Assembly: GCA_009869945.1 (NCBI GenBank)
Contig: WIXG01000188.1
Coordinates: 62,001 to 126,000, forward strand
DNA length: 64,000 bases
Reading direction: 5' to 3'
Source: Mesaphorura yosii
Lineage: Eukaryota; Arthropoda; Collembola; Poduromorpha; Tullbergiidae
Part shown: positions 38,296-51,500 of the stretch, piece after piece
Layout: each line of letters opens with the position of its first letter
How positions within the stretch are numbered: position 1 is the stretch's first letter
Made by a program: the position numbers and the translations under genes
Notes under the pieces: model-generated
Told to the model about the DNA's origin: nothing
Databases searched by the model: none
The model's input: the letters and a program-made list of their open reading frames with translations, nothing else

Positions 38296-41200
38296 GTAAG
38301 CGAACCGCGGCTGTGCTTTGTGTATCTGGCATTCGTACAATTAATCTCCGGGCAATCTTTTAATAACTCGGAACTCGCATCCACATTTCTCAGGACATGA
38401 ATTTGTCGCGGGAGTTTTTCATCCACTTCTTCTCGCGTTATCTTGTAACGCATGACGTGTGACTGCGAGGGTGTAATGTGTCACTTTTGTGGCATACAAA
38501 CACATGACGCGACTGAATTATTAGATTGCTTACTGCGTTGCGTAATAACCCACTTTTGCTTTGTTATGTTTCTGCACGAAGTTTCACAATATTTCACTCC
38601 GACTCGAATTGTGTATCATTTTACTAATGATAAAATCTCCGCTAGCACTACGGCGAGCGTGGTAGTGCGAGTGCGAATGCGGGATTACGATTACGGCAGT
38701 TCGTACAAATAAATCTTCTGGTTCCCAACTTTAGTGCGATGTGGTATCGATTACATATTAACTTACTCCCCTTTCTCTTCATATTCTGGGCTGGTTATCG
38801 ATGTTTTGTTGTGCTTTGCGCCTTACACTGGCACATTTTAGATAACCACAACCGCACTAGCGTGGTGTCTTTGCTTTCTACGACATATGTTTTAGTTCAC
38901 ATTTCCTAGTCCTAGCAGTGAAAGTACGATATTGAAAAAGTGTTAGACCGAGGAGCAACTCGATATTTATGATACAGCCGGCCAGAATGGCACTTTGTGG
39001 CGTAATCAGCAGTAGAAGATGTAATCAGCGTGAGAAGATTCACCACCGCGCCACGTTGAAATGTGTAGCTCGCCGCCAGGCTCATTAAGCTGGAAATGGC
39101 AATTGACCTCGCCTCACGCATTAACAGTGCGAATTAGCGGGAACAAAAGCGCAGGCGAAAACAAACTTCATGCAGGTGAAAGCAAAACAAAGCAAACAGC
39201 AACATATGTCATACCACGGAGCACCGTTTCAGTCTCATTAAACTTTCCAACGGCCATAAGCATTGATTTTCCCACGAGATAAATATCGTTGTCTCAGGTG
39301 GGTCAACATTGGAAGTATCGTAGCACAGACAATCTTCACCAGACAATCAATGTGGTTTAGTAGATTCTCTCTTTCAACGAAACGAGGTATAATCTTTCCA
39401 GCTTCAAATAACATTGTCAAAACGTCCCGGTCCGGTCCGCTGGCATCGATCATGTTTCGCATCCATTCTATGCAGAGTACGGCATTCGGCTGAGTAACCG
39501 AAAATGACGTGATATGTGATGCGATGTGAATGTTTGACAGCTAGGCAGTATGCAAACGCAAACAAGTCAAGACGAAAATCAAGAAAAAGGAGACTGGAAT
39601 AATATTTAATGTGGGCGAAGTGTGAATGGCGGCAACTTGTTGTTGGTACATTTTATAAACTTTGGCTGGCTTGGGTAGTACGTAATAAAAATATGTACGC
39701 ACAAGCCAACAGTGGAATGGTGGCAAATAAGATTGACATTAGAAAGGGAAGCCAAAAACATCAGACGATCCTCCGACTCGGCTGCCGGGCTGTAGCCACG
39801 CTTCACAAGCGTGTGGCTTGGATTCGAAAAGAACAGAGCAGCAGCATGTCCCAACTGGATTCATTAGATCTTTTATATCCGCGAAAACGGAAAGAATAAG
39901 AAAACGAAGCAGAAGTGAACCCAGAGGATGGATCGACTAAATGGAATAGAAAAGCCCAAACTTTCGCCTACTTTTCTCTCAACTCAATCCGCCTCGTCAT
40001 TCAATTTAGATTTCGAATACTGCCTGGTCCTTCTCCTCACTTGGCTTTGAGCGGCTTCCTCCGTCTTTCGTGCAGCCCCATATTGCAGTGCAGGCAGTTG
40101 TCCATCATAAGACATAAGGCTGGTAGCAGAATTACGCAATAACCACGCTCATACTCGTACACAATGAGGCTTCTTCTTTTGGTTGAAAGGGTTATTGTTC
40201 ATTCATGAATATAAAACTGGGTAATAGTAAGCTTAGCCAAGCCAGCAGTCAGCCTCACGAGGCCGAGATAGTAGAATCGCGAGTAGTCGTAGACTTCTTA
40301 ACAGGAAGCGGGATTGAACATTTTCTGTGTACTCAACCCGGGTCGGTCCGGGTTTAGAGCAGCATTTCTTGGAACACATGTGCTGCATTATGTAGGAGCT
40401 GAGAGAAAGTGTAGATAACATTGAATACCAAAGTACGGACGGACGGCGAAAGATACGCGGAGAAAAGAGTGGTTCAATTGTATTTGTATTGTAAATGTTT
40501 GCATCCATGTGCCCGTGATATCTGCGTACGGCGGTCCACGTAATGGGAAACGGACAGGCCGTTAAGAATGACACGAATTTCATTTCATTTCTGGCCTAAT
40601 GTCCAAGTCGAGTTTGGCATGCCTGGCGAATGGAAATTGCTTCGTGGAGGTGAAGATGGAATTTCGACTGTTCAACTTTACTTTTCCAAAGCCCTTCCAA
40701 CATCAAGAGATATTTGCACCAGCAGCTCAATACACGTGGGCAAGCAAGATTTCAATGGAAGAGTTGTTGAGGGCCCGACCGACAAGAAAAATGACCACCT
40801 AAATCAGAATTTGTATTCTCATTGCTTATTAATATTCGCAGTCAACATCGGGAAACTGGGAAGAAATATTTCGGCAATGGCCATTTACACACTTTAAACT
40901 TACGCCTTCCTAAGCACATGCGCACGTATCAAATGTCAACACATGCACTTCAATTCTGTTCTGTTTTCCATTTCTTCGGCAATTTCTCAGACCAAACTCG
41001 AATTTTCGGGTTATTTATGTATTCATTCGCGGTAAACCAATTTTGTTGGGAGATTTTGTCATAATATATTACCCGAGTCCGAAAAAGAATGAGCGAGTAA
41101 AAAGTCTGGTCCCGTAGCTTCAGGTTGAATTTCGCTTGGAATTTTGCTCATGATTTCAATTCAATATTTATATGCATCGTGTGACGTGTTTGGTGATGGC

Positions 41201-44200
41201 GACTCTGAGTAAAAACTCTTTGTGCAGCCGGAAGGAACAGGATGTAACAAGGCAAGACACGAGCACAGGCGAAGGCGAAGGCGTTGAGACGAGATGAAAG
41301 AAGAGAAACCGCAATGACTCGTACATTTGCTTTCTCCATATGTAAAGCAACGCGACATGCATGCTTGCGGCCACAATTCACATTCAATCCTAAATTTCTT
41401 TTACTTCCATGGCCAAGCCACGCGAGTACTGAAGACTGGTGTAATGGTTTTTTCACCCACTGGCACGTGCTGGGAGTCCGTCCGTCGTATTCCCCTTGAG
41501 ATTACCAGACTTCAATTGAAAGAGATTTACGTTTTGAATATTGGAGAAGGGACAAAGGACCTGATGCTACTGCCGACTTGCGATTGAGCAACAGACGAGA
41601 AGAATTGAGATCAAATGGGGAATGAGGAGGCAGGCAGACACGATGATCTAACTACAAGATAAACTTTCGACATTTTCTTGCGGTTAAATTAATTACTCGC
41701 TCGTTATTCCTCTCGTTCTTACCGACGTTGCAAAACCAATGGCTACGGGGCAGAGCGAAGGAAGGGTGAAAGTAGCGAAAATTTCGAGACCCGTGAATAA
41801 ACCTGAGGTCTTCAGCCATGCCAGCGTACGAGAGCAGAATTCCATCGTAGTTTCTCAAAGTGCTGCTTTTACTCGAGGTACTGTGAGCGTGAACCTCTGT
41901 AATAAGATGTTAATGTGATTCGAATCACGAATCATCTTCAACAAAAGAATAGCGAAGGAATCTGGCCAGTATTCTTTCGCCAAACGAATAAAGCAGAGCC
42001 TTTTCTGCAAGCCGAGGCCTAGAATTGGTTTGCAATGCGAGGGCAAACGTGTTTGTTGAGCTTCGACAGCAGTTTAGACACCAGTTGCAGAATGGCACTA
42101 ACTCTGACTGCACTGCCCTGCCTTGCCTACGCACTCAAATCCACTCGCTGTCGGATTACTCAATGCTCCCATGTGAGCATAATACAACATTAATAAGCCG
42201 GAACATTCCTTTACTCCATGTGTGCCAGCAGCGCGTACGCGAAGGTGAAAGAAGTGAGTGAGCTCAAACCAGAAGAAAGCAACCTGTGCGTCTATCAACT
42301 TTTCTTCGTCGTGCATAATACATGCGATCCTTCTTCTCCGTTACGGCTACCGGAATATTAAAATTCTGAGACTGTCGAAGTGTGCAGAACAATTGTATTC
42401 CCATATAATGCAAAAATACAATATGAGATAAACGTGGCAAGAATGTCATGCTATACTTTTCAACAACCCGATAAAGGAGGAAAACAATGCCACGGATTTA
42501 AGACTGACAACTCGTGTCGTGATTATGAGTCCATGGCACATTAGCGCTTTAATTAAGTGTCATTGCAGCACAAGCGTACGGAGTACGTGCTGGTTTTAAT
42601 TGTACTGGGAATCTCCAGCTACGCTTTTATAGCCCTGATAATTCCAGGGAAGAGAGAGGAGCTTCATGCTGAGTTCTAACGGTCTTAAATCTATTTTTCT
42701 GAGACTCGGCACATTTCTTGAGCATGAGTCCGTTCTTTCGATTCAGCTTCGATGCCTGTAAGCACAAAGGCACAGGACCTAGAATTGAGATTCGAGCGTG
42801 CATCGTGCTCGATGCCGACTTTCCTTGAGGTTTTCCTATTTTAGATTGTAAGCTGAAGAGCGAATACGTGCGTAAGTGCGAGTAATGTAATAAATACACA
42901 TTATGCTATGAAAACAGAAGCAAGGCAACGCTGGTCACATTTTTGCTCGCTTCGAAAAGAATGGAAGGTTTGTTCCATCCTCATTATAAAATTCTTTGAG
43001 ATTCTAATATGTCTTCATATTTCCCATTCCTTCTCCATGTCCTTGCCACGGTACTTCCCCGGGCTCAGGCCACGTACTTCGTTTAGTAACTCTAGCAGTA
43101 GCCCGTGCTACCATTTTTCGCAACAGAAGGCCACTCACTGGTTTTGTGAATTTATTCCAGACATGTATGACGTTCCGTCTTGAAAATGTTTAAAAAATCA
43201 ATTAGTTACACGTGTCCACTCATGACGTATTGCGGAGGTTGTTATTGATTGTTTGAAAATTGAAAGAAGGCTCGAGACTCATTCATTTTGCGTGAGATGT
43301 GAGACCTTTGGATCTCTGCTCAGTTTCAGATTTGTTTATTTTTCAGAAGCCGTCAGTGTGAATACAATTTATAAATGCTTTGTTTAGCAAGCTTGGCTGT
43401 CAACTGGCTTGGCGTGTGGGCTGCTCAGAGCTGACTCACAAAGTGGATGCGGGCACAAGTCAAGGATGAGACTCATGGTCCTGAATTTTAAAACACCATC
43501 AACAAATTCTGCTGTTGTGATCTGTCTTTCTGTCACATTTATTGCTTGAAAGTTCTGGTGCTTTCGTGTTTATAACCCTGCCATTGTATGAAAACGAATG
43601 ATCTCAAGAACGTACATTTCAATCTGTATCATGAAGATTCATTCTTATTTTTAGTTTTAGCGACGCGAAGCGCGATGCTTAGAACATGGGACGCGATGCT
43701 ACGATAAGTCTTGATTAACTCAATTCACAGTCATGTCCGTTCTTTCTCCAGCATTTGAGAAAGCGTTGAAACAGGTAGCCAAAGCCATGTAGGCAGCTTG
43801 GAATGGTCGAGTAACGGTCACGTAGAGTCTTTAAAATAGAAAATATGTGTCCCAGAAGGTTTGCGCGACTAACGCCAAAGCATATTTTAAAATATGGCTC
43901 AGCAGGTCCAATATTGCACGTACTTTCAAAGCTATTTCATGATCAACTCAAACTTCCAATTAGATTCCCTGTTCAAAGAAACCACATCTTGTCCGGAACC
44001 AAGCTGAAACAGCAAAGTGTAACTTGATTGATTAAAACCAGGAAGAAGAAAAGTAAGCAAGATTCTAAACAAAAACGAAGTTCTACTGAAGAGCATTAAA
44101 ATCCTCCTAACATCATTTTATGCTGCGCCATGTAGAATTTTACCATCATCCTCACTCTTTTATTTCTCGAGAATGGATCAGATATTTCTTGAGTTTCTTA

Positions 44201-45301
44201 AACCCTTCTCTGAGTACATCGTCGTTCCATGATTTCATTCAAATCCCTGCTCTGCTCTGCGTGGCTGGCTCCTGGTCGTGAATTTTTATCTTTCTGCACA
44301 TTATTTTTGCTCTCGTAAATCTTGACATTAAGCATTTTACTGCGAAATTAACTCTGTCCACGTTTCCTGGTTTTTAACACCCAAGCATTTTACGTGCTGC
44401 GTTTTATTCCTTAGCTCTTGGCTTCCTAAAGCTTTATAACGGCTTTTGTACTGTAATAAGCTTAACTAGCAAGATTTCAATCGTAATAGAAAGAGAAGTC
44501 ATAGTTTGACTGGCTGACTTTACTTTTTCTTCCTTGGGGTTCAAGCCAGCCTCAAAATGAAAGAACAGTAGGAACGGAACCCTTAAATCTACATTACGTA
44601 TTCGTGGTCACATTGTTGGTTTAGTAAAAACCAATTTCATCAAGCCACTTTCATGTTTCCTGCTGCTGGGCTTTTCATATTAAAGATTTATTCTCTCCAA
44701 CGGAAAGAATATTAAACCCCTTTAATACTTAATCCCGTGACGACTTTTGAAATGAGTCTCTGGTTGAGGAGAAGATTTAGCTAAACACTCGAGAAACACG
44801 TCCAAGAAAGTAATTTCAATTCAGAGTCCAAGAAATGTGGAATTGAAACATTTTTGCCTGTGCACTATCGTGCAAAAGCTGAGTCAAGTCAAAGCCTACC
44901 GGGATTAAGGTCTTCGGCACTTCTACTTTCAAGATGCTCGCAATAATTCTGCCAACGGTCCATTGTTTCTTCACGCGAAGACGGGCTTTCTAGCTCCGAA
45001 GTCGTGGCGTGATAGGATCAATATTCCAATAACGTTGTTACATTAGCGCATTTGCGATTTGCTGAGCGACCGATGTGATGTTGTGTATTAAAATAATTGC
45101 AAAACACGCTACATCTGCTTCACTTATACTAATGCGAGGAAAATTCCGATGACAATTTACCGGGGTACATTCGAATGTTTATAAATAAAAAATCAATTTA
45201 CTTTCCATTAACTAAATTGTGTTTGTACTTTTGCGCGGAAATCCAGAATTCATTAATATTAACCACGTGTTTCAAGATGGAACTTGCCTAAGATCTTCAG
45301 T
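38296..45301. other. Non-coding stretch, no gene recognised
   Basis: About 7 kb with overlapping short frames on both strands but no motif-bearing ORF or coherent exon chain. A small imperfect hairpin occurs at 39794-39818. Likely intronic if the 37,870 exon splices to the ASPP exons. Confidence 0.45.
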
Positions 45302-45511
45302 TCAAGTTGGAGTCGGCGCAATTAACCGTGGTGTAAGCAGCAGAGATGACCTTGCGTCGTGGAAGAGTTGATTCAATGCCCAGCTACTTATGTTTTCATT
45401 TTTCCGGAATAAGTGAGAGTACAAAAGATTTATCAAGTAGACAGATACCAGAAGGAGCAAAGCAATAACAATGGTTCCTGCAACTAGCCATCTATCTTCC
45501 TCTGAGAGCAT
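45302..45511 (-). CDS. Small ORF encoding a putative single-pass membrane microprotein (69 aa)
   Basis: The ORF starts at a true ATG (45509-45511) and ends TGA (45302-45304). It has an acidic N-terminus MLSEEDRW, a strongly hydrophobic segment at residues 9-31 (LVAGTIVIALLLLVSVYLIN core), then a basic RK at 36-37 and a polar tail of about 32 residues. This order would suit a signal-anchor protein such as the SMIM class, but no family is recognised. A second ATG lies 14 nt upstream in another frame and stops after nine codons. No clear poly(A) signal follows. Hydrophobic frames occur by chance in AT-rich DNA, so confidence is low. Confidence 0.25.
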   Translation of the reverse strand: MLSEEDRWLVAGTIVIALLLLVSVYLINLLYSHLFRKNENISSWALNQLFHDARSSLLLTPRLIAPTPT

Positions 45512-48500
45512 GTAAATCCATTTTATGCTTTCAATAACACGATACGCTCGTGTGAAAAAGAGAAACGGGAGTGTAAAATGAAAGCTGTTTGCATTTCACC
45601 AGCGTTCTTTATTCTTGGAAACCTTTTCTTTCTTTCGTATTCTTGTGCTGATTGGACTTGGATTCTTCTGCTTGCCACTTTCTTCTTATGGAAGAAATCG
45701 TGACAGTTTTTCTCTCCTCGGTTTGCTATAAAATCGATGAGCTTTTCTTTTCCAACCGCCTTTCACCTCGCACTCGTGTACTATTGTGTTCAACACTTTG
45801 GCAGAAACAAAAGAAATCACACTCTGAGTAAAATTACATTGGGGATTCTCGCGTCGCTTCTCGTGTAGACTCTCCTCTTATAAGTGGCGAAGCGTCCTTT
45901 CAAGATTCCGTGCAGAGAATTTGCATTGGGCGCAAGCGGCGAGGGTATGAATCGTGAGTCGTGAGTGAATTAACCGAATCTTGAATTTCAATAACAGCCC
46001 ACATATTCCACCTCGGTACTTTTATTGTAAAGTTTTGGGTGTTCGGAGTTGATACGGATAGTTTATGAAAGAGGTATATGATTATGACTATAGTCTGGCC
46101 TCGTATTTTTACATAACTTTTTTCAAGAACTTTTGGTTTGCTGCCTGCTACGGCTTCTGCTGCCTTCCCGTATTGTTCCACTTGATATAATATACGACCA
46201 CTTTCGGTGCGGGCGATGGAGACAAATCATAAAGCGTGCGGCCTTACTCGAATTGCCTTGCGTTACATCTCATATTGAAGATGATCCACGCACGCTTGCT
46301 TATATTTTCTCGATAGTTTATTACAGACGTATACTCGTACTTGTATCCAAAATTTTAAATTCAATTTAGGTTCAAGTAATTCTTTAGTACTAGCACAAAA
46401 GAACTTTAATACTACCTCATAGGTGAATGGAGGCAGGTTTATGGCATATGGCATTCTTTTGTTCCTTGTCTCTTCCTCGGGTCGGATGGTTTGAATTATT
46501 ACTCTTCCCATAAAGATAAAATGCCTTCATTGATGTCATTCATTCATGCTATGCCATACGCCTGCTTTATGCTGTACAAACAACAAAGCATCGGATTGCA
46601 CTGTAATACTTTCATTGCAAATTGCAGTGAGGGTTAGCTGCAGGCATAGCAAGGCATAGCGTATTATCGATAAAGGTTTATTGAAGATGTGAAGTTATGT
46701 GCAGTTTATCATAATAAGTAATTTCAGCATATTTGCAATTCACACGCAATACGGCCATTGCGGGAGATTTATTTTCCAATTTTTCCATCCAAGAGCTTGT
46801 AGTGATCATTCAATAATTGATTTGCAGTTGCTCAAGGACTTATGCACAAGAATCTTCAAAGTACTTTCCCATTGTCGTGCTTTACATAATAAATTGGATT
46901 GTCAATTAGAACATTATTGAAACTTGTACGGCTTGAGATGAATGTCTAATGCGCACGTGTTCATTCTCATTAAGAGTCAGGATCTGGCAATGCATTCATT
47001 CACATTAGAAGCATGGGAAGAGATTCTCGCAACTGCTCGTCGATATTCCACTCCACTAATATCCTTAATTTCCTTCTCCGAGTTTGCCGTTTGCCTGAAT
47101 TACTTCAAAGCAAATGGCGAAATGGCTTTTAATACGGCAATTCTTGTACAAACATCAAAAGTCTAGCAATAACGCGCCGCCGTGCCAAAGGCGGAACTTG
47201 ATTTTGAATGCTAGCTTTGATTCTAATTCTTTGGCTTCCTTCCTCTCGGCCGCCGTCTTCCTTCTTGGCTTTCGCATGCAAATATTATGCAGATAATTCA
47301 CAGTAGGGATTGTTGTTCCTTTTGTTCCGCCAGCAGCATATTATACATTCTGTCTATTGTCTGATGTAGTGTCGGCATTTTGATGAAAACTTTTGTTCTT
47401 CTCGTGTCGTTATAAGTGGAAGCTATCAAGCAGGCATACTGGCACGCGGCAGGCATAGCAAGGAGAGTATCTTTCTTTTGTTTGAAGGAATTGAAGCACG
47501 CGGCACGCCGAACGGTGAAAGAGTCTCTGCCTATGTCTTGTCTTTCTCGTAGCCCGTAGCTTTGCTTTAGTGTTCCTTGTTTATGTATCCATTAAACCCC
47601 GATATTCCGCCTCTTTGATTATAATAGCGTATTTATTTACGTGAAGCGTTAGAAAAGCAATTCTCTTGCGTTGTCTTCCTTCATTTCCATCCCATACGAA
47701 ACATCACGCGTGTACATCCCAAGATGTTTTTCCATGTACTTTTTATTCAATTTAAGAATATATTCAGAGAATGTGTGCATATTTTGTTCTACTACATTCA
47801 AATCGACTTCAAGGATCTTTCGCTCCAGTGCTAGCGTAAATAGCGACAGAAAGAAGCGAGAACTCGAACGATGTGGATGTACGTTTGGATGTTATGACAT
47901 GAGTCGCACTCTCGAGTGCAGTTTATCTATGGAAAAACCGAATAGCTGAAACCAAGAAGGCTTGTGAAACGAAAGAGAACTTCCCATGAACTGTGGTACT
48001 AGTTCGTATTTTCAAATTTGTTGGTTTGAGCTCGACATATATTGGCTCACGTGTGTATAAACTGACAGCAAGAGTGTGGGAGTGAGACTCAAACAGAGTT
48101 CCCAACTTTGGAAAGTGAAAGCATCCTTCAGCGATCGCGATCGGCTCGCTGGCGTATAGCGTTATGGTTTTTGAAACCGGCGTAGTAAAAGCAACTACTA
48201 CTTGCCTTTCTCTTGCACACTGCCACTGCATTCCAATTTCAAAGTGCGTATTGCTGTTGTGTTCTAAAGAGGCGATGCTATTTGCTGAATTTAGACTTGC
48301 TTATTGACTCGACGTGCAATGGGATGCATGAGACAATCCACAGACTTCATAAAGCAGTATGGCAGTTTATGAACTCGTGGGACGTGTGACTGTGACTGCG
48401 ACTGAGGAATTAGTCAATTGAACAAAAGAAGTGCCTCGTCTCAGAGACGCGACGTGTCGACAATATTGCAATTGCAATGTAATGCCAATAAACATATTGC

Positions 48501-51500
48501 ATTCAGCCAAGACCTGACAATACGTCAGAGTAGGCGCCTTCCCATACGTCAGCAGCATGCAGAAAAAACTCTTAAGAGATCAAGAAGAAGATTGAAAATG
48601 GTTTTGCGTAGATTTATGTCGCAATTTTCACTCCGTTTCTCCTTCGGCCTGATATTTATTCCGCTGCAAAGTACAGCCAACTGTTTTCTTGCATTTCTCC
48701 AAGTTATTTTCCCAAGAAGTCTGAAAATGGGGCAAAGTGTTGGCAGTGGAAGTGGATTTGTGGGTATGGATGCAATGTCAACTAACTGCCCATTTGGGTG
48801 TTTAAATTCGGGGCAAGCGGCGAGGAAAAGACGGATAACACGGCGAGCCAGCGCGGAATACGTTTGCAAATGGCAGTGAACCTTTTACCTTTATCTTTTG
48901 CCTGACTGTGCTCCGCTTCAAGGATCCAAACTAAAACGTATGGCATGCCTTTTATTCCGGTACTGCCGTCGTGTCAAATGCTTCATGTGAATAGTGAATA
49001 TTTACTGCTCAACCTTTTTATACGGCTATCATCTTTATAGGTCTGCACACTCGCGTTTATGCGCCCGTGCCATGCCTCGGCTGCCGTTTAGCGCTATGCC
49101 GCATGACTTTCTTTCGTGACATATAATAATGAAATATAAAATTTGCGCATAGTTCGCGTTGTTGTTGCTTATTTTTTAGTATCTCGTATCTATCCATAAT
49201 GCATAAAGTTGTTCGGTTACACGGGCAGAGTCCCATGTAAGGCCTGAGCCTGCACGCACGAAATAATAAACCCACCAACCGACTGCCATGCCACGAATTC
49301 GAGTCGAGTCGACTACTGCTTAGCTTGGTGCATAAACGTGTACTAACATTTCAAGCACGTTGCACGGGTACGCATTTATATGCTAAAAGTCTTAGAGTTT
49401 TATAACTCTTATTTAGACCAGCATATTATTGAAACGAAACACGAACGCAGGGCACGAGGATTATGCGAATAGTTAGTTGCGAAAGTAGTGCAGCCGCAGT
49501 GGCAGTGCAAAACATGCATAAATATTACACACGTAATAAATCCATATAAAAAGTTTTTCATGTTGAAGTGACTGCTAAAACACACATCAATTTTGGGAAT
49601 AACAACATTGGCGTACGAGGGGCTTCTGAGTTCTTGTCCATCATCTTCGTGTCAATGGGCTGCGGACTTTGAGCTCAGAATTTGGATATTTACTTGACTC
49701 ACGATTCGCAAATGAGACTTTAACTTACACTTACAACTCGCGAGCACATGTACAAAATCGACATGCCATGTTCCATCGAGGCTCCTCTGCCGGCCATATT
49801 TGTTTTGATGTACTTTCTTCAGCGTACGCTGTTTTTCTCCAATTCTGTGGCGGTTCCTGTCCTGTCCTTCACGGCCTTACTAAAGAGCTTCTTGTTTGAT
49901 TAACGTTTTTTTATGCATTGAATGTTCATGTTTCTCGTCCATGTTCATGCTTTTATACGCATAACAGCATAACATGGGCAACGACTGTGCCATGTTCTTG
50001 TCGTGTTTGATGGTGTACGAAGCAGTCTGTTTCTGGCATAATTATTTTAATCTTCCAAAGTCCATTACTTGCTTGTAGCTTACTGGTTCGACTATTGATG
50101 ATTTGTTTTATGAGGCCAGCACGTTCCAGCACAGCACAATTTGTGTTGTGTGGTTTATTATCGCATTGCGTGTGTCGTGCCTTTGTCTGGAAGCAAAAAC
50201 AGCACAGCACAATATTGTGATTAAAATGCGGGCATTACCCACAGTGCCGCATTGGATTGCTCTGACTTGCCTTGACGAGGCCGTATTTTGTGGCATGGCA
50301 AACCCCTTCCTGTGCTGCTGTCAATTCTAGACTGACGTTTTTCAATGGAAAGGCCTGCTTTAGCGGGTACAAAATTGATCTGCTCAGTATGACGAGGTTG
50401 AACACATTTAAAAAGCATCAAATTTCTTTCTTGCACATTTGAATTGACGTTGACGAAGACTAATGGAAGGATTCGCTGAAGACCGGTCTCATTTTTATTG
50501 TCTCCTTCATAATATAATAAGACTTCCTAGTCTGAAATAAAAGCCAGGCACCGGCACACACCTTTTCCGATTGTGACAGTGTATTGCATATTTCACAGCA
50601 AACACACGGCTCACACCCGCCCGGCCTTGCCTAATAAAAGCTCTAAATCTTGTCCCGTAATATTAAATCTATGTACATGAAAATATTGCGTTGGTACCGC
50701 AACTGGTGCTTCGGAATCAATAATCGATACTGCCTTAATTTCTTCATTTCGCAAGCAGTTTACCTGCCAGTATAGATCAATACCGGTGCTGCTTCTTCAA
50801 TTTTGGTTATTAAAAATCTTAAACGCTTTCTTTAATATGAAAGAATTCAATTACGGGTTCAGTGTTCGTTTTGGCTTTCACCTTCCAACTAAACTCGAGT
50901 TACTACCACTGCTTTGCTTCCACCCTCAACAGTTTTCGCTTCAGAGCAGTCCTTAAATCAAGCGCCTGGTCCTGGCTCAATCATTAACACAGAAAGCACA
51001 AGTCATAGCCTGCAACTCGTTTGTGAGCAAACAGAACCTGATGGTAGTATCTCGCCGGATACTGAATGAAAGTTGATGACAATGTATTATTGAAACTTGA
51101 AACGACACAAAGAGACATTAGACAAACATAAAAAGATTAAGTTTGCATACGCTGACATTTAGAACCATCAACTCTCTCGCCTGCTCAGGACAAAACATAA
51201 GGTCCTGGGACAAGAGTGAAAACAAATGATGGCAAATGGTTCCAGATCAGCAGTGGAGTAAAACAAGGCCAGGGCCGACCAGGGCAAACAGTAAAGTCAG
51301 CAGGCCGCACGGTAGCACATAGAAAACTTTCAGTTGATCGCACGCAGGCAGTGCACTGGCAAGAGATGTGAGACGAGACTTTCTCCTTTGTGGAATTCTC
51401 AATTGGGAATTAACATCCCATTGTATGGAGCGCTACTTTCGTCTGGCCAGACGCGACCGGGCAAAATTCAGTTAATCTATCTTTCATCCAGTTTTCAATC

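Noticed and set aside
39794-39818. Hairpin AGCCACGCTT / AAGCGTGTGGCT
   Set aside because: Stem of only about 10 bp with a bulge and a 3-nt loop; too small for a miRNA precursor.
48418-48879. 153-codon plus-strand open frame
   Set aside because: It begins at TTG, not ATG, overlaps a 106-codon frame on the opposite strand, and shows no family pattern.
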